Below, piece after piece: positions 55,971-64,000 of a stretch of DNA of 64,000 nucleotides. Location of the stretch: positions 992,001-1,056,000 of the forward strand of contig NZ_CZRP01000013.1 in the NCBI RefSeq assembly GCF_001458115.1, given 5' to 3'. Below the pieces are notes generated by a model. It saw only the letters and a program-made list of their open reading frames with translations. It was not told where the DNA came from and ran no database searches. The DNA is from Gracilibacillus massiliensis. GTDB taxonomy: Bacteria > Bacillota > Bacilli > Bacillales > Amphibacillaceae. Position 1 is the stretch's first letter; each line of letters begins with the position of its first letter. Position numbers and translations under genes: made by a program.

Positions 55971-58136
55971 TCATTTTTCCTTTAATTTCGCAAGTGCATC
56001 TGCCAACGCTGTATTGGCAAAATCGTCATCTTGCTTTTTCATATACTTATTTACATCTCTTTTCGTTGCTTTGTTTTTCCCTTGTTTTTCTTTTCGTTTT
56101 TGGAAAGTGGATAGTTTCTCCCGATAACCACAGACACAGGAGAATGTTTGACCTTCTCCTTGACCGCGCATTTCCATTCGTTTATGACAATTTGGGCATC
56201 GTGCGTTTGTTTTTTTGGCGATTGGTTTTCGTTCGCCACATTCACGATCCTGACAAACAAGCATACGTCCCTTTTTGCCATTCACTTCTAACATCAATTT
56301 GCCACAACTCGGACATTTAGTACCTGTCATATTGTCATGCTTATACCTAGCGTCACTTGTTTTCACTTGATGGACGACTTGTTTTGTGTAACCTTTTATT
56401 TCACTAATAAATGCAGTCTTTTTCAATTGTCCTTGGGCAATCTGTGTCAGTTTTTTCTCCCATTCTGCCGTTAATAAAGGGGAACGTAAATCAGATGGTA
56501 CAAGGTCCAATAACTGTTTACCTTTTGAGGTTAAGTAAAGGTATTTCCCTCTCTTTTCCATATAAAAAGTATTGAATAGTTTTTCAATGATATCAGCGCG
56601 GGTTGCTACTGTCCCTAATCCACCGGTTTGTTGCAATGTTTTGCTGGCATGTTTTTCGTCTTGTTGTAGGAACTTAGCTGGATTTTCCATTGCTTGTAGA
56701 AGCGTACCTTCTGTTAATCGTTCAGGCGGTTTTGTTTCTCCTTCAACAAGTGTTAAATTTGGATTTTTCCATACATGTTTTTCTGAAATATTAGAGATCT
56801 TTTGTTCATCTACCTCTTCGGTATCATGAACATAGACTGCTTTAAAACCTTGATCTAATACATTTCTCCCACTTGCAGTAAAAGTTTCCCCAGCAATTTC
56901 AGCCGTTAATTGAATATGTTCAAATTGAAAAGGTGGTAATAATACTGCTAAAAAGCGTTTTATGACTAGATCATAGATTTTTTGTTCTTGATCCGATAGC
57001 TTTGATAAATAGACAGGCTCTTCTGTCGGAATAATCGCATGGTGGTCGGACACCTTATTATTATCGACAAATGATTTGTGCGCTTTAATCGGTTGTTTCT
57101 TTATTTTATTGGCAGCTTTTGCATAGGGTCCAACCCCACAGCTAGCAACTCGCTCTTTTAAAGTAGGTACAATATCGGTTGAGATATATTTCGAATCTGT
57201 TCTCGGATAGGTTAATACTTTATGCTGCTCATATAGCTTTTGCATGATCGATAAGGTCTGTTTTCCAGAGAACCCAAAAATTCGATTGGCATCACGTTGC
57301 AAGTCTGTTAAGTCATACAACGTTGGTGCAAACGTCTTTTTGTTCTTTTTTTCTATTTTTTTAACGGATAGATCTTTATTTTTCAAGCTTGAAAGTAATT
57401 GTTGTGCTTTGGACTGATCAAAAATTCGTGATTCATTTTTGGAATTTCGCCATGATAACGTAATCCCATCATTTGTTTTCGCTTTAATTTGATAATATTT
57501 TTTCGGTTTAAATTGATTAATTTCTTTTTCTCTTGTTGCTATCATTTCAAGGGTCGGTGTTTGAACACGGCCACTTGATAATTGTGCGTTAAATTTCGTT
57601 GTTAAGGCTCGAGTCGCATTTAAGCCGACATACCAATCGGCTTCAGAACGTGCCACGGCTGCTTGATACAAGTTTTCGTATTGTTTAGCAGGTTTTAAAT
57701 TTTGAAAGCCTTGTTTAATAGCTTGATCTGTGACAGACGAGATCCAAAGACGTTTGACCGGTTTATTCACTCGAACTTTTTCAAGTATCCATCTTGCGAC
57801 AAGCTCGCCTTCACGCCCGGCATCGGTAGCAATTACGATATCTTTTACATCTTTACGAATTACCTGACTTTTCACTGCTTGAAATTGTTTACCTGTTTTT
57901 TTTATGACTACTAATTTTAAATTGTCAGGTAACATAGGCAGTTCGTCTAACTTCCATGTTTTGTATTTATTATCATACGCTTCTGGATCCGCTAATGTAA
58001 CGAGATGACCAAGCGCCCATGTTACAATATGACTTGGACCTTCGATATAGCCGTTTCCTTTTTTATTACATTTCAATACGCGTGCTATATCACGTCCCAC
58101 AGAGGGTTTTTCTGCGATCACTACTGTTTTGCTCAT
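55971..58136 (-). CDS. topB: DNA topoisomerase III
   Basis: A 721-residue type IA topoisomerase that decatenates DNA, often with RecQ. The TOPRIM domain starts VVIAEKPSVGRDIARVL and has DAGREGELVARWI; the active-site Tyr is in KVLTYPRTDSKY near residue 310. Two or three Cys4 zinc modules end the protein (CPSCGKLM...CQDREC, CPNCHKRM, CVCGYR). GGAAGGTG precedes the ATG. Chromosomal Bacillus TopB is about the same size, so plasmid origin is not required, but its position inside the accessory block is notable. Confidence 0.94.
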   Translation of the reverse strand: MSKTVVIAEKPSVGRDIARVLKCNKKGNGYIEGPSHIVTWALGHLVTLADPEAYDNKYKTWKLDELPMLPDNLKLVVIKKTGKQFQAVKSQVIRKDVKDIVIATDAGREGELVARWILEKVRVNKPVKRLWISSVTDQAIKQGFQNLKPAKQYENLYQAAVARSEADWYVGLNATRALTTKFNAQLSSGRVQTPTLEMIATREKEINQFKPKKYYQIKAKTNDGITLSWRNSKNESRIFDQSKAQQLLSSLKNKDLSVKKIEKKNKKTFAPTLYDLTDLQRDANRIFGFSGKQTLSIMQKLYEQHKVLTYPRTDSKYISTDIVPTLKERVASCGVGPYAKAANKIKKQPIKAHKSFVDNNKVSDHHAIIPTEEPVYLSKLSDQEQKIYDLVIKRFLAVLLPPFQFEHIQLTAEIAGETFTASGRNVLDQGFKAVYVHDTEEVDEQKISNISEKHVWKNPNLTLVEGETKPPERLTEGTLLQAMENPAKFLQQDEKHASKTLQQTGGLGTVATRADIIEKLFNTFYMEKRGKYLYLTSKGKQLLDLVPSDLRSPLLTAEWEKKLTQIAQGQLKKTAFISEIKGYTKQVVHQVKTSDARYKHDNMTGTKCPSCGKLMLEVNGKKGRMLVCQDRECGERKPIAKKTNARCPNCHKRMEMRGQGEGQTFSCVCGYREKLSTFQKRKEKQGKNKATKRDVNKYMKKQDDDFANTALADALAKLKEK

Positions 58137-58244
58137 TGACTACACCTTCCTAATACTTCATTCCTTCTACTTTAACATATTAATTCAAAATGAACACTTG
58201 CCCGACTGTTTCATTGATTGTTTTGACTTTTTCTAGTTATAAGA

Positions 58245-59582
58245 TTAACCAACTATAATTCTTTCTTTTGGATAATGATAATTGACCTCATGATCTTTGT
58301 GATGAAAAATAAATATAAAGGATAATATTCCAATTCTCCCGATAAACATAAGAGCAATGACAACCATTTTTCCGATACTACTTAATTCAGGAGTGATGAG
58401 ACCTGTTGTTCCAAAAGCAGAGCTAATTTCAAACATTAGTTGCATCAGTGTAAAGCTTTCTGTTGCAGATAATATAACCAAAGCAATGAAGCAAATCATG
58501 ATTGCCAGAAAAGTAACAACCACTGATTTTCGAATATCTTCAGGATCAAGTTCACGTCTAAACACTTTAATATCTTTTTGACCTTTAGAAAAGGAATAAA
58601 TGACGAGCAATATAACCGCAAATGTTGTTGTCCTTATTCCTCCACCAACCGAACTTGGAGAAGCGCCTATAAACATTAAAAAGCAAAGCGCTAGTAAAGT
58701 GGGATTAGAAAACGCGCTAACATCCATTGTTGCTAAACCTCCATTTCTAGTTGTGGAAGATTGAAAAAACGCATAAAAGATCGATTCATGCCACGATTTA
58801 TCTGCAAAAAAATGATTCCACTCAAATAATAAAATAACCAAAGTACCGAATAACATTAATGAGAAGAAGGTAACTGTTGTTAATTTCGTGTATAAACTAA
58901 AATGGCTTCGTTGATAGATCTTTTTATGCTTTAAATAATCCTTTAATTCAAGTAACACAGGAAATCCAATAGCACCGAGAGTTAATAAAATGATGTTAAT
59001 TATTTGTACAAAATAATCATTAGCAAAAGGAATTAACGAGCTTCCAGTTATATCGAACCCTGCGTTTGTTGTGGCGCTGACCGCAGCAAACAACCCTTGT
59101 AAATATGCTTCCTGCCACGTTTCAAAGTAATTCAAAAAATAAGTTCCTAGAATAATAGTACCGATGAATTCAATTAAAACAATAATGCCTAGAATCTGTT
59201 TCATTAATTTTACAAGTCCTGAAAGATGCGATTGATTTTAATCTGTACTAATTAAACGCCTTTCCCTAAGTCCTATTTTCTTACCAATTAAAAGCCAAAA
59301 AAACGTTCCGAGTGTCATGATACCAATACCGCCAAATTGAAGAATAAATAATAAAATAAATATTCCAGGCGTACTGAACGTATCAGCTGTTGACACTACT
59401 GTAAAACCAGTCACACTAATTGCACTAACTGCGGTAAATAATACATCTAAAAATGTCCAATCAACCTCTGGTTTTACTGTGATTGGTAAACTTAATAAGC
59501 AAACAGAAACAATCACCGCAAACAAATAAAATAAAACAATTATTTGTGATGGTCTTAAATTATCTATGCGTAGTATTTTCAT
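58245..59582 (-). pseudogene. ktrB: ktrB potassium channel subunit interrupted by an in-frame stop
   Basis: TrkH/KtrB-type K+ translocating subunit, 446 codons in a single frame, interrupted by TAA at 59238-59240 after LRERRLISTD; translation past it reads NQSHLSGLVKLMKQ without any shift. The upstream part (114 residues) holds the first pore (TAVSAISVTGFTVV), and the downstream part (from ATG 59204) holds the other three (SATTNAGFDITG, QSSTTRNGGLATMD, SSAFGTTGLITP). Full length would be ~445 residues, normal for KtrB. Start ATG after GGGGGAAC. A restart at 59204 has only a distant AGGA. No ktrA is adjacent. Sequencing error is an alternative. Confidence 0.8.
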
Positions 59583-59696
59583 CCTGTGTTCCCCCTGATA
59601 ATTGTTTGTAATTTATGTTTTTCTAACGCACAAAAAAAGACCAATCTAAAGAATGGCCGTTTGCTAAAAGCGGACCCTTCTCTCTTCGAAATAAAA

Positions 59697-59822
59697 AACG
59701 CTTACGAGGTTAGCTGTCGGATTAGGAATTGAGAGTATCCCTTCTTACAGTGTAAGATTCACCCCAAGATAGTAGTTTCACTACCAGTAATGGTTCCCCC
59801 GCTCTTTAAAGATTCAGCGATT
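59697..59822 (-). ncRNA. ydaO-yuaA cyclic-di-AMP riboswitch
   Basis: The minus strand contains the conserved blocks in order: ATCGCTGAATC, AGAGCGGGGGAACCA, TTGGGGTGAATC, AGGGATACTC and CCGACAGCTAACCTCGTAAG. It stands in the leader of ktrB, a known class of target; c-di-AMP binding would stop K+ uptake. A run of seven T on the minus strand at 59632-59638 follows an imperfect stem (AAGGGTCCG against CGGCCATTCTT) and is the likely terminator. Confidence 0.94.
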
Positions 59823-59861
59823 AAAGGATTGATATTTTTATTTTCCTATTTAATATTGATA

Positions 59862-59890
59862 AAATTACTCCTCATTGCTTGAAATGTCAA
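59862..59890 (-). promoter_or_regulatory. sigma-A promoter of the ktrB leader
   Basis: TTGACA (59885-59890) and TAATTT (59862-59867) are separated by exactly 17 bp on the minus strand. Confidence 0.75.
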
Positions 59891-59905
59891 CAAAAATTTC
59901 AAATA

Positions 59906-59986
59906 ATTGTAGGCATGATTTTCAGAGCAGAAAGACTTTTTGTTTTAAATATAATTATTGTACGCATGACCTGTAAATTTTACGGG
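59906..59986 (+). promoter_or_regulatory. direct repeats and palindrome upstream of APC permease 2
   Basis: ATTGTAGGCATGA (59906-59918) recurs as ATTGTACGCATGA (59957-59969), 51 bp apart. The second copy abuts a 17-base palindrome, CCTGTAAATTTTACGGG (59970-59986), followed by ATATTATAT as a possible -10. No TGCA-N7-TGCA box is present, so this copy is probably under a different regulator. Confidence 0.4.
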
Positions 59987-60027
59987 TAAAAATATTATAT
60001 AGCAATCAACAAGGAGGAAATTTCACC

Positions 60028-61329
60028 ATGTCGCAATATAAAAAGAATAGTATAAAGTTATTAGGTGCAATTGGATTAGGCACTGGTGTGATGATTAGTG
60101 CTGGGATTTTCGCCTTACTTGGTCAAGTAGCTGAATTAGGAGGAAAATATTTTCCTTTCATCTTCATCATTGGCGGAATTGTTACTGGCTTTAGCGCTTA
60201 TTCCTATCAAAAATTAAGTCAAGCTTATCCTTCTGCTGGCGGGATTGGCATGTATCTGGTAAAAGAGTACGGTAAAGGGACACTAGCAGCTTTTGCAGCC
60301 TTATTAATGGCTTTTTCAATGGTAATTAATCAAAGTTTAGTAGCCAGAACTTTTGGTACTTATACGTTACAATTATTCGATATCAATCAAAACAGTATCT
60401 GGGTACCGATTCTAGGTGTTGGATTACTGATTTTTGCTTTTCTAGTGAATATTTCTGGTAATACATTTATCCAATCATTTACTTCGATCATTTCGCTACT
60501 TAAGATTATTGGATTATTAATCTTTGCCGGAGCAGGGCTTATTGTTGCGAATTTTTCTTTTCAACCTGCTGAAACTTCTGGTCAGTCACCTGAAACTACC
60601 ATTACTAGCTTTATTGCAGCCATTGCATTAACGATATTATCTTTTAAAGGTTTTACAACACTCACCAATCAAGGGGAAGAAATTGAAAATCCTAAAAAAA
60701 ATGTTGGTAGAGCTATTTTATTTTCGATTTTAATTAGTTTGTTTGTCTATATTCTTATTGCTTGGTCTGTTTCAAGCAACTTATCAATAGGAGAAATAAT
60801 AGAAAAGAAAGACTTCGCTCTTGCTGCAGCAGCTGAACCTGCTTTAGGTAACCTTGGGGTTTGGTTTACAGTTATTATCGCGATCATTGCTACGATTTCA
60901 GGTATCATCGCTAGTGTCTTTGCGGTATCTCGTATGTTAGCGATGTTAACTGACATGAAGTTAATCCCTCATCGTCATTTTGGCATGCCTGGTAGTATTC
61001 AACGCCATACACTCGTGTATACAATAGTAATCGCGATGATATTAACGATCTTTTTTGATTTAAGCAGAATCGCTTCAATGGGTGCTATTCTCTATTTAAT
61101 TATGGATATGATCATTCATTGGGGACTACTTACAAAACTAAAAGAAAAAGTAGAAGCTAATCTATTCGTTGTGGGGGCAGCTTTTACGCTCGATGCCATT
61201 GTCTTGTCAGCATTTGTCTGGGTGAAAATACAATCAGATCTATTAATCGTGATTGTGTCCCTTGTTGTATTAATTCTGACCTTTATTGGTGAAAAATGGT
61301 TTATTCAAAAGCTTAAAAATAATTCGTAA
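60028..61329 (+). CDS. APC superfamily permease (copy 2)
   Basis: A 433-residue near-duplicate of the permease at 50.2-51.5 kb; the central ~410 residues are almost identical and DNA identity is also high, while the first few codons, the ETSGQSPETT loop, the C-terminus (WFIQKLKNNS) and both flanks differ. AAGGAGG precedes the ATG. It is divergent from the ktrB leader and followed by ydhK copy 2, 192 bases on, separated by an imperfect hairpin (61362-61401, ATGGTA/TACCAT). Confidence 0.9.
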   Translation: MSQYKKNSIKLLGAIGLGTGVMISAGIFALLGQVAELGGKYFPFIFIIGGIVTGFSAYSYQKLSQAYPSAGGIGMYLVKEYGKGTLAAFAALLMAFSMVINQSLVARTFGTYTLQLFDINQNSIWVPILGVGLLIFAFLVNISGNTFIQSFTSIISLLKIIGLLIFAGAGLIVANFSFQPAETSGQSPETTITSFIAAIALTILSFKGFTTLTNQGEEIENPKKNVGRAILFSILISLFVYILIAWSVSSNLSIGEIIEKKDFALAAAAEPALGNLGVWFTVIIAIIATISGIIASVFAVSRMLAMLTDMKLIPHRHFGMPGSIQRHTLVYTIVIAMILTIFFDLSRIASMGAILYLIMDMIIHWGLLTKLKEKVEANLFVVGAAFTLDAIVLSAFVWVKIQSDLLIVIVSLVVLILTFIGEKWFIQKLKNNS

Positions 61330-61521
61330 TTTTGTACTCTCACTATTTTGATTGAATATCAATGGTAGTTAGTGACGTTTATCGCTACATACTATTACCA
61401 TTCTATGAATAGAAGTACTATTTTCAGTAGATATTATTTATAAACTACTGTTAGGTAATATTTGGGATGATTCCATATTTTCTGCAACTTCATGAATAAA
61501 TAACCAATTGGAGGAATTAAA

Positions 61522-62130
61522 ATGACAAAATTCAAAACCTTGCTTACATTACTGTTAACTATCTTCATATTAGCTGCTTGTAATACAACTGAGGAGACAG
61601 ATCCAGAAAGTACTCCAGAACCAAATTCTTCTACAGAAGAGGAAAACGATTCTGATTCCAATGAAGAAACCGATGGAATGGATCACTCTGACATGAATAT
61701 GTCCGGGTCTGGTGAAGTTCCAGAAGATCTACAGAATGCTTCCAATCCAACTTATCCAGAGGGTAGTCAAGCTATTATTAATGCAGATCATATGAAAGGT
61801 ATGAAAGGTGCTGAGGCGACCATTGTTGGCGCGTATGATACGACTGTTTATACCATTTCGTATACCCCTACTAACGGTGGTGAAAAAGTAACCGATCATA
61901 AATGGGTCATTCATGAAGAGTTGGAAAATCCAGGGGAGAAACCTTTAGTAACAGGAGAAGAAGCAACTGTAATCGCTGACCATATGAAAGGAATGAATGG
62001 AGCCACGGCCGAAATTGATTCTGCCACAGAAACAACTGTATATATGGTAGATTTTGAATTAACGACCTCTGGAGAGAAGGTTACTAACCATAAATGGGTT
62101 ACCGAAGATGAATTAGAACCAGTAAAATGA
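61522..62130 (+). CDS. ydhK: YdhK family lipoprotein with two DUF1541 repeats (copy 2)
   Basis: A 202-residue paralogue of the protein at 53.2 kb, with lipobox ILAAC, an acidic linker, the same MDGMDHSDMNMSGSGEVPED segment and two DUF1541 repeats. The signal and linker have diverged far more than the repeats. GGAGG lies seven bases before the ATG. A TTCTGCA half-site lies just upstream (61480-61486), but no -10 at the 11-base spacing, so the shared box looks lost here. Confidence 0.86.
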   Translation: MTKFKTLLTLLLTIFILAACNTTEETDPESTPEPNSSTEEENDSDSNEETDGMDHSDMNMSGSGEVPEDLQNASNPTYPEGSQAIINADHMKGMKGAEATIVGAYDTTVYTISYTPTNGGEKVTDHKWVIHEELENPGEKPLVTGEEATVIADHMKGMNGATAEIDSATETTVYMVDFELTTSGEKVTNHKWVTEDELEPVK

Positions 62131-62165
62131 TCTTCATTTAATAATCTATAATAATCCATTCATAA

Positions 62166-62207
62166 GGCACACCATAGGTTCTAAATTTTGGTGTGCCACT
62201 ATTATTT
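62166..62207. terminator. hairpin between ydhK copy 2 and kinase 2
   Basis: GGCACACCA pairs with TGGTGTGCC around a 14-base loop. It is the counterpart of the hairpin after ydhK copy 1. Confidence 0.65.
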
Positions 62208-62237
62208 AGTCAGTATTGAAATAGGTAAGGTAATTTT

Positions 62238-63311
62238 TTAAAGAGGTATCGTAAACCAAAAAGTATGAATTTCACCATTAGAAGTCATGCCGATTTCCCC
62301 TCTATGTCTTTCCACGATTTCCTTTGAAATAGCTAAACCAAGTCCACTTCCCCCTAATTCACGACTTCTGGAGTGATCGACTCGATAAAATCTGTCAAAA
62401 ATATCTTTTTGCTCCGCTATAGGTATTTGCTGTCCTTCACCAATGATTGATATTTTATATACTTTTTCAAGGCATTCACCTTTAATGATAATCGGATCAT
62501 TTCCTTCATAATATCGAATCGAATTATCTACTAAGTTGCTTATCACTTGTGTAATACCTTGAGTATTGACACTAATATTTTGATTATCTATTTTCATTTC
62601 ATACGGAATCTCTTTTTTATCTAGTAACCATCGAAACATTTCGATTGATTGTTCCATCAATGCTTTTATATTTATATATTCTTTGTCTGATAAGGGAAGC
62701 GTTGATTCAATATCCCATTCTTTTAATTGTTCCATTTGGGCAACCAATTTCGTTATTCGCTTCGATTCTTCTAAAAGCGATTGATACAGTTTTGGATCCC
62801 CTTCTATCACATCGTTTTTTAAAGCGGAAAGGTAACCATTTAAATTAGATAAAGGGGTACGAAATTCATGAGATAAATCAGATACAAGCCTTTGCCGTTG
62901 CTGTTGATTTATTTTCAGCTGGTGTGTCAATTGATTAAAATGAGTAATTAATTCTCCCATTTCATCGTTTGTATGAACTTCAATTGGGTTAGGATAAGAG
63001 CCTTCCTTTATTTTTCGTGTGGATTCAATTAATTCTTTTAATGGTTTGATTAATTTTCGGTTAAAATAAAATTGAAGAGTGCTGCCAATGACTACAGCAA
63101 ATATACTAAATAGTAGTAAATAATCAAACAATGTAGACCTAAACTGATTTTGCATTTGTTCTTGCATCGGCATACCCTCAACTAAATAACAGGCAGTATT
63201 GTAGAGTGCCCAACTTGTAACTAAAGTAAAAGTTGTGACAAGAATGATGTTTAATAATGTTAGCTTTAAAATAAACTTTTTTGGTAACCATTTTCTTTGT
63301 TTACTGAACAA
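62238..63311 (-). CDS. sensor histidine kinase (system 2)
   Basis: A ~357-residue kinase: TM1 (residues ~17-38), a short external loop of ~35 residues rich in Met with one Cys (ACYLVEGMPMQEQMQNQF), TM2 near 72-92, HAMP, the H box VSDLSHEFRTPLSNLNGYLS near residue 150 and a HATPase ending GGSGLGLAISKEIVERH. The frame runs upstream to 63404 inside the regulator gene, but the TTG at 63311 has GGGG seven bases before it and overlaps the regulator by 11 bases. The Met/Cys loop would suit a metal sensor; this is inference. Confidence 0.87.
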   Translation of the reverse strand: MFSKQRKWLPKKFILKLTLLNIILVTTFTLVTSWALYNTACYLVEGMPMQEQMQNQFRSTLFDYLLLFSIFAVVIGSTLQFYFNRKLIKPLKELIESTRKIKEGSYPNPIEVHTNDEMGELITHFNQLTHQLKINQQQRQRLVSDLSHEFRTPLSNLNGYLSALKNDVIEGDPKLYQSLLEESKRITKLVAQMEQLKEWDIESTLPLSDKEYINIKALMEQSIEMFRWLLDKKEIPYEMKIDNQNISVNTQGITQVISNLVDNSIRYYEGNDPIIIKGECLEKVYKISIIGEGQQIPIAEQKDIFDRFYRVDHSRSRELGGSGLGLAISKEIVERHRGEIGMTSNGEIHTFWFTIPL

Positions 63312-63945
63312 ATTTATACCCCATTCCTCTAACAGTCTGGATGCGCACGGGAGTAGCTGGATTATCTTCAATTTTTTCTCTAAGTTTCTTAATATGGGCA
63401 TCAATTGTTCGATCTAAGATGGTCTTATCAGCATTAGGATAAAGTTGATCAATCAACTGTTCTCTTGATAAAACAATATTTGGATTCTCCATCAAGAAAT
63501 ATAACAAATTAAATTCATACTTAGTTAAATGAACTTGATTATCATAAAGGATTACTTCTCCTTTTCTTGGTTTGATACAAAGACCATCATAGGTTAGCTT
63601 TTGACAAAAGTGACCTGTTCTACGAAGAACTGCTTCCACATGTGCAACAAGCTCATCTGCATCAAAAGGTTTTGTTAAATAATCGTCAGCTCCTAGCTTT
63701 AAGCCATTTATTTTGTCTGCAGTACGTACTTTTGCCGACAACATGATGATAGAAACTTCATTTCGCTCCTGTTCACGTACCCATGTACAAAATTCTTCTC
63801 CGCTCATTTTTGGTAACATTAGATCAAGGATGATTAGGCATGGATGATAAGTTAAGAAAGCTTCTTTTGCTGACTCCCCGTCTTCCGCCTCTTTTACCTC
63901 ATAACCCGCCTTTGTTAAATAGACCGATATAAGTTCTCGGATCAT
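63301..63945 (-). CDS. OmpR-family response regulator (system 2), N-terminus incomplete
   Basis: A 214-residue open frame. It starts at MIRELISVYLTKAGYEV, but family members begin with about 11 more residues (K-I-L-V-V-D-D-E-x type) that form the first strand and acidic pocket. The 55 bases left in the window do not encode these in the same frame; in frame they give KKVIPLYIPKTHK after an upstream stop. The phospho-acceptor Asp (LIILDLMLPKMSG), the switch Lys (DYLTKPFDADELVA) and the winged helix (GMGYKFVQ) are intact. No ribosome site precedes the ATG. A 5' frameshift or error near the window end is likely. Confidence 0.75.
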   Translation of the reverse strand: MIRELISVYLTKAGYEVKEAEDGESAKEAFLTYHPCLIILDLMLPKMSGEEFCTWVREQERNEVSIIMLSAKVRTADKINGLKLGADDYLTKPFDADELVAHVEAVLRRTGHFCQKLTYDGLCIKPRKGEVILYDNQVHLTKYEFNLLYFLMENPNIVLSREQLIDQLYPNADKTILDRTIDAHIKKLREKIEDNPATPVRIQTVRGMGYKFVQ

Positions 63946-64000
63946 TTTATGGGTCTTCGGAATATATAGTGGAATTACTTTTTTAATAGTTTAAAAACAA

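Noticed and set aside
55971-58136. topB as proof of an integrated plasmid
   Set aside because: Bacillus chromosomes also carry topB of this length, and no replication, conjugation or partition gene is seen nearby.
61480-61512. TGCA box before ydhK copy 2
   Set aside because: Only the first half-site TTCTGCA is present, and the 11-base spacing would place the -10 on the ribosome binding site.

Overview
The window is AT-rich chromosomal DNA of an endospore-forming, probably halotolerant or halophilic member of the Bacillaceae (Gracilibacillus/Halobacillus/Virgibacillus-like). The evidence is the spore coat gene gerQ in its Bacillus neighbourhood (ywdI-ywdK-gerQ), the pta/hemQ divergent pair, ypmR-ypmS, a complete lia envelope-stress operon, strong AAAGGAGG-type ribosome binding sites with frequent TTG/GTG starts, Na+-coupled transporters, and Gram-positive riboswitches (SAM, Mn2+, c-di-AMP). 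The genus is inference.

Layout. 1-10.6 kb: truncated menC, a NERD protein, pta / hemQ, gerQ, small membrane proteins, an NSS transporter operon with ywdI-ywdK, a fructosamine-kinase-like gene, an acyltransferase and an M29 aminopeptidase. 10.7-34.2 kb: RND pump, tcyP cystine carrier, OsmC, TerC under a Mn2+ riboswitch, pgcA, an AI-2E family permease, paiA, a DctQMP TRAP operon, a CPA antiporter, recQ, a second M29 aminopeptidase coupled to a Uup/YfmR ABC-F gene, and cls. 34.4-36.9 kb: an interspersed palindromic element interrupted by a complete group II intron. 37-46.7 kb: hsp20, a SAM-riboswitch-controlled metY fused to an extra C-terminal domain, ypmR-ypmS, liaIH-liaFSR, a barrel/DUF3889 protein and a papain-like YiiX/YycO-type protein. 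47-64 kb: an accessory-looking block with two two-component systems, two near-identical APC permeases, two YdhK (DUF1541) Met/His-rich lipoproteins, a multicopper oxidase, a SHOCT protein, a D,D-carboxypeptidase, an AbrB-like peptide, topB and a broken ktrB behind a c-di-AMP riboswitch.

Most interesting signal. In the 47-55.8 kb block the genes appear to share one control element: TGCAC-N6-TGCA (two TGCA half-sites 11 bp apart) placed exactly 11 bp upstream of a -10 hexamer. It is exact before the APC permease, ydhK and the multicopper oxidase. It is degenerate, at the same spacing, before the lipoprotein-kinase-regulator operon, the AbrB-like gene and the carboxypeptidase. This is the architecture expected for an OmpR/PhoB-type activator, so the block reads as a self-regulated envelope or metal (probably copper) response regulon whose APC and YdhK parts were duplicated 10 kb away next to a second two-component system.

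Non-genic structure is also rich. Three intergenic loci carry arrays of a short core repeated at exactly 21 bp with unconserved linkers, and a fourth carries a 52-bp period array. At least two families of long GC-rich palindromic elements with terminal inverted repeats are interspersed between genes, and one copy is the insertion site of the group II intron.
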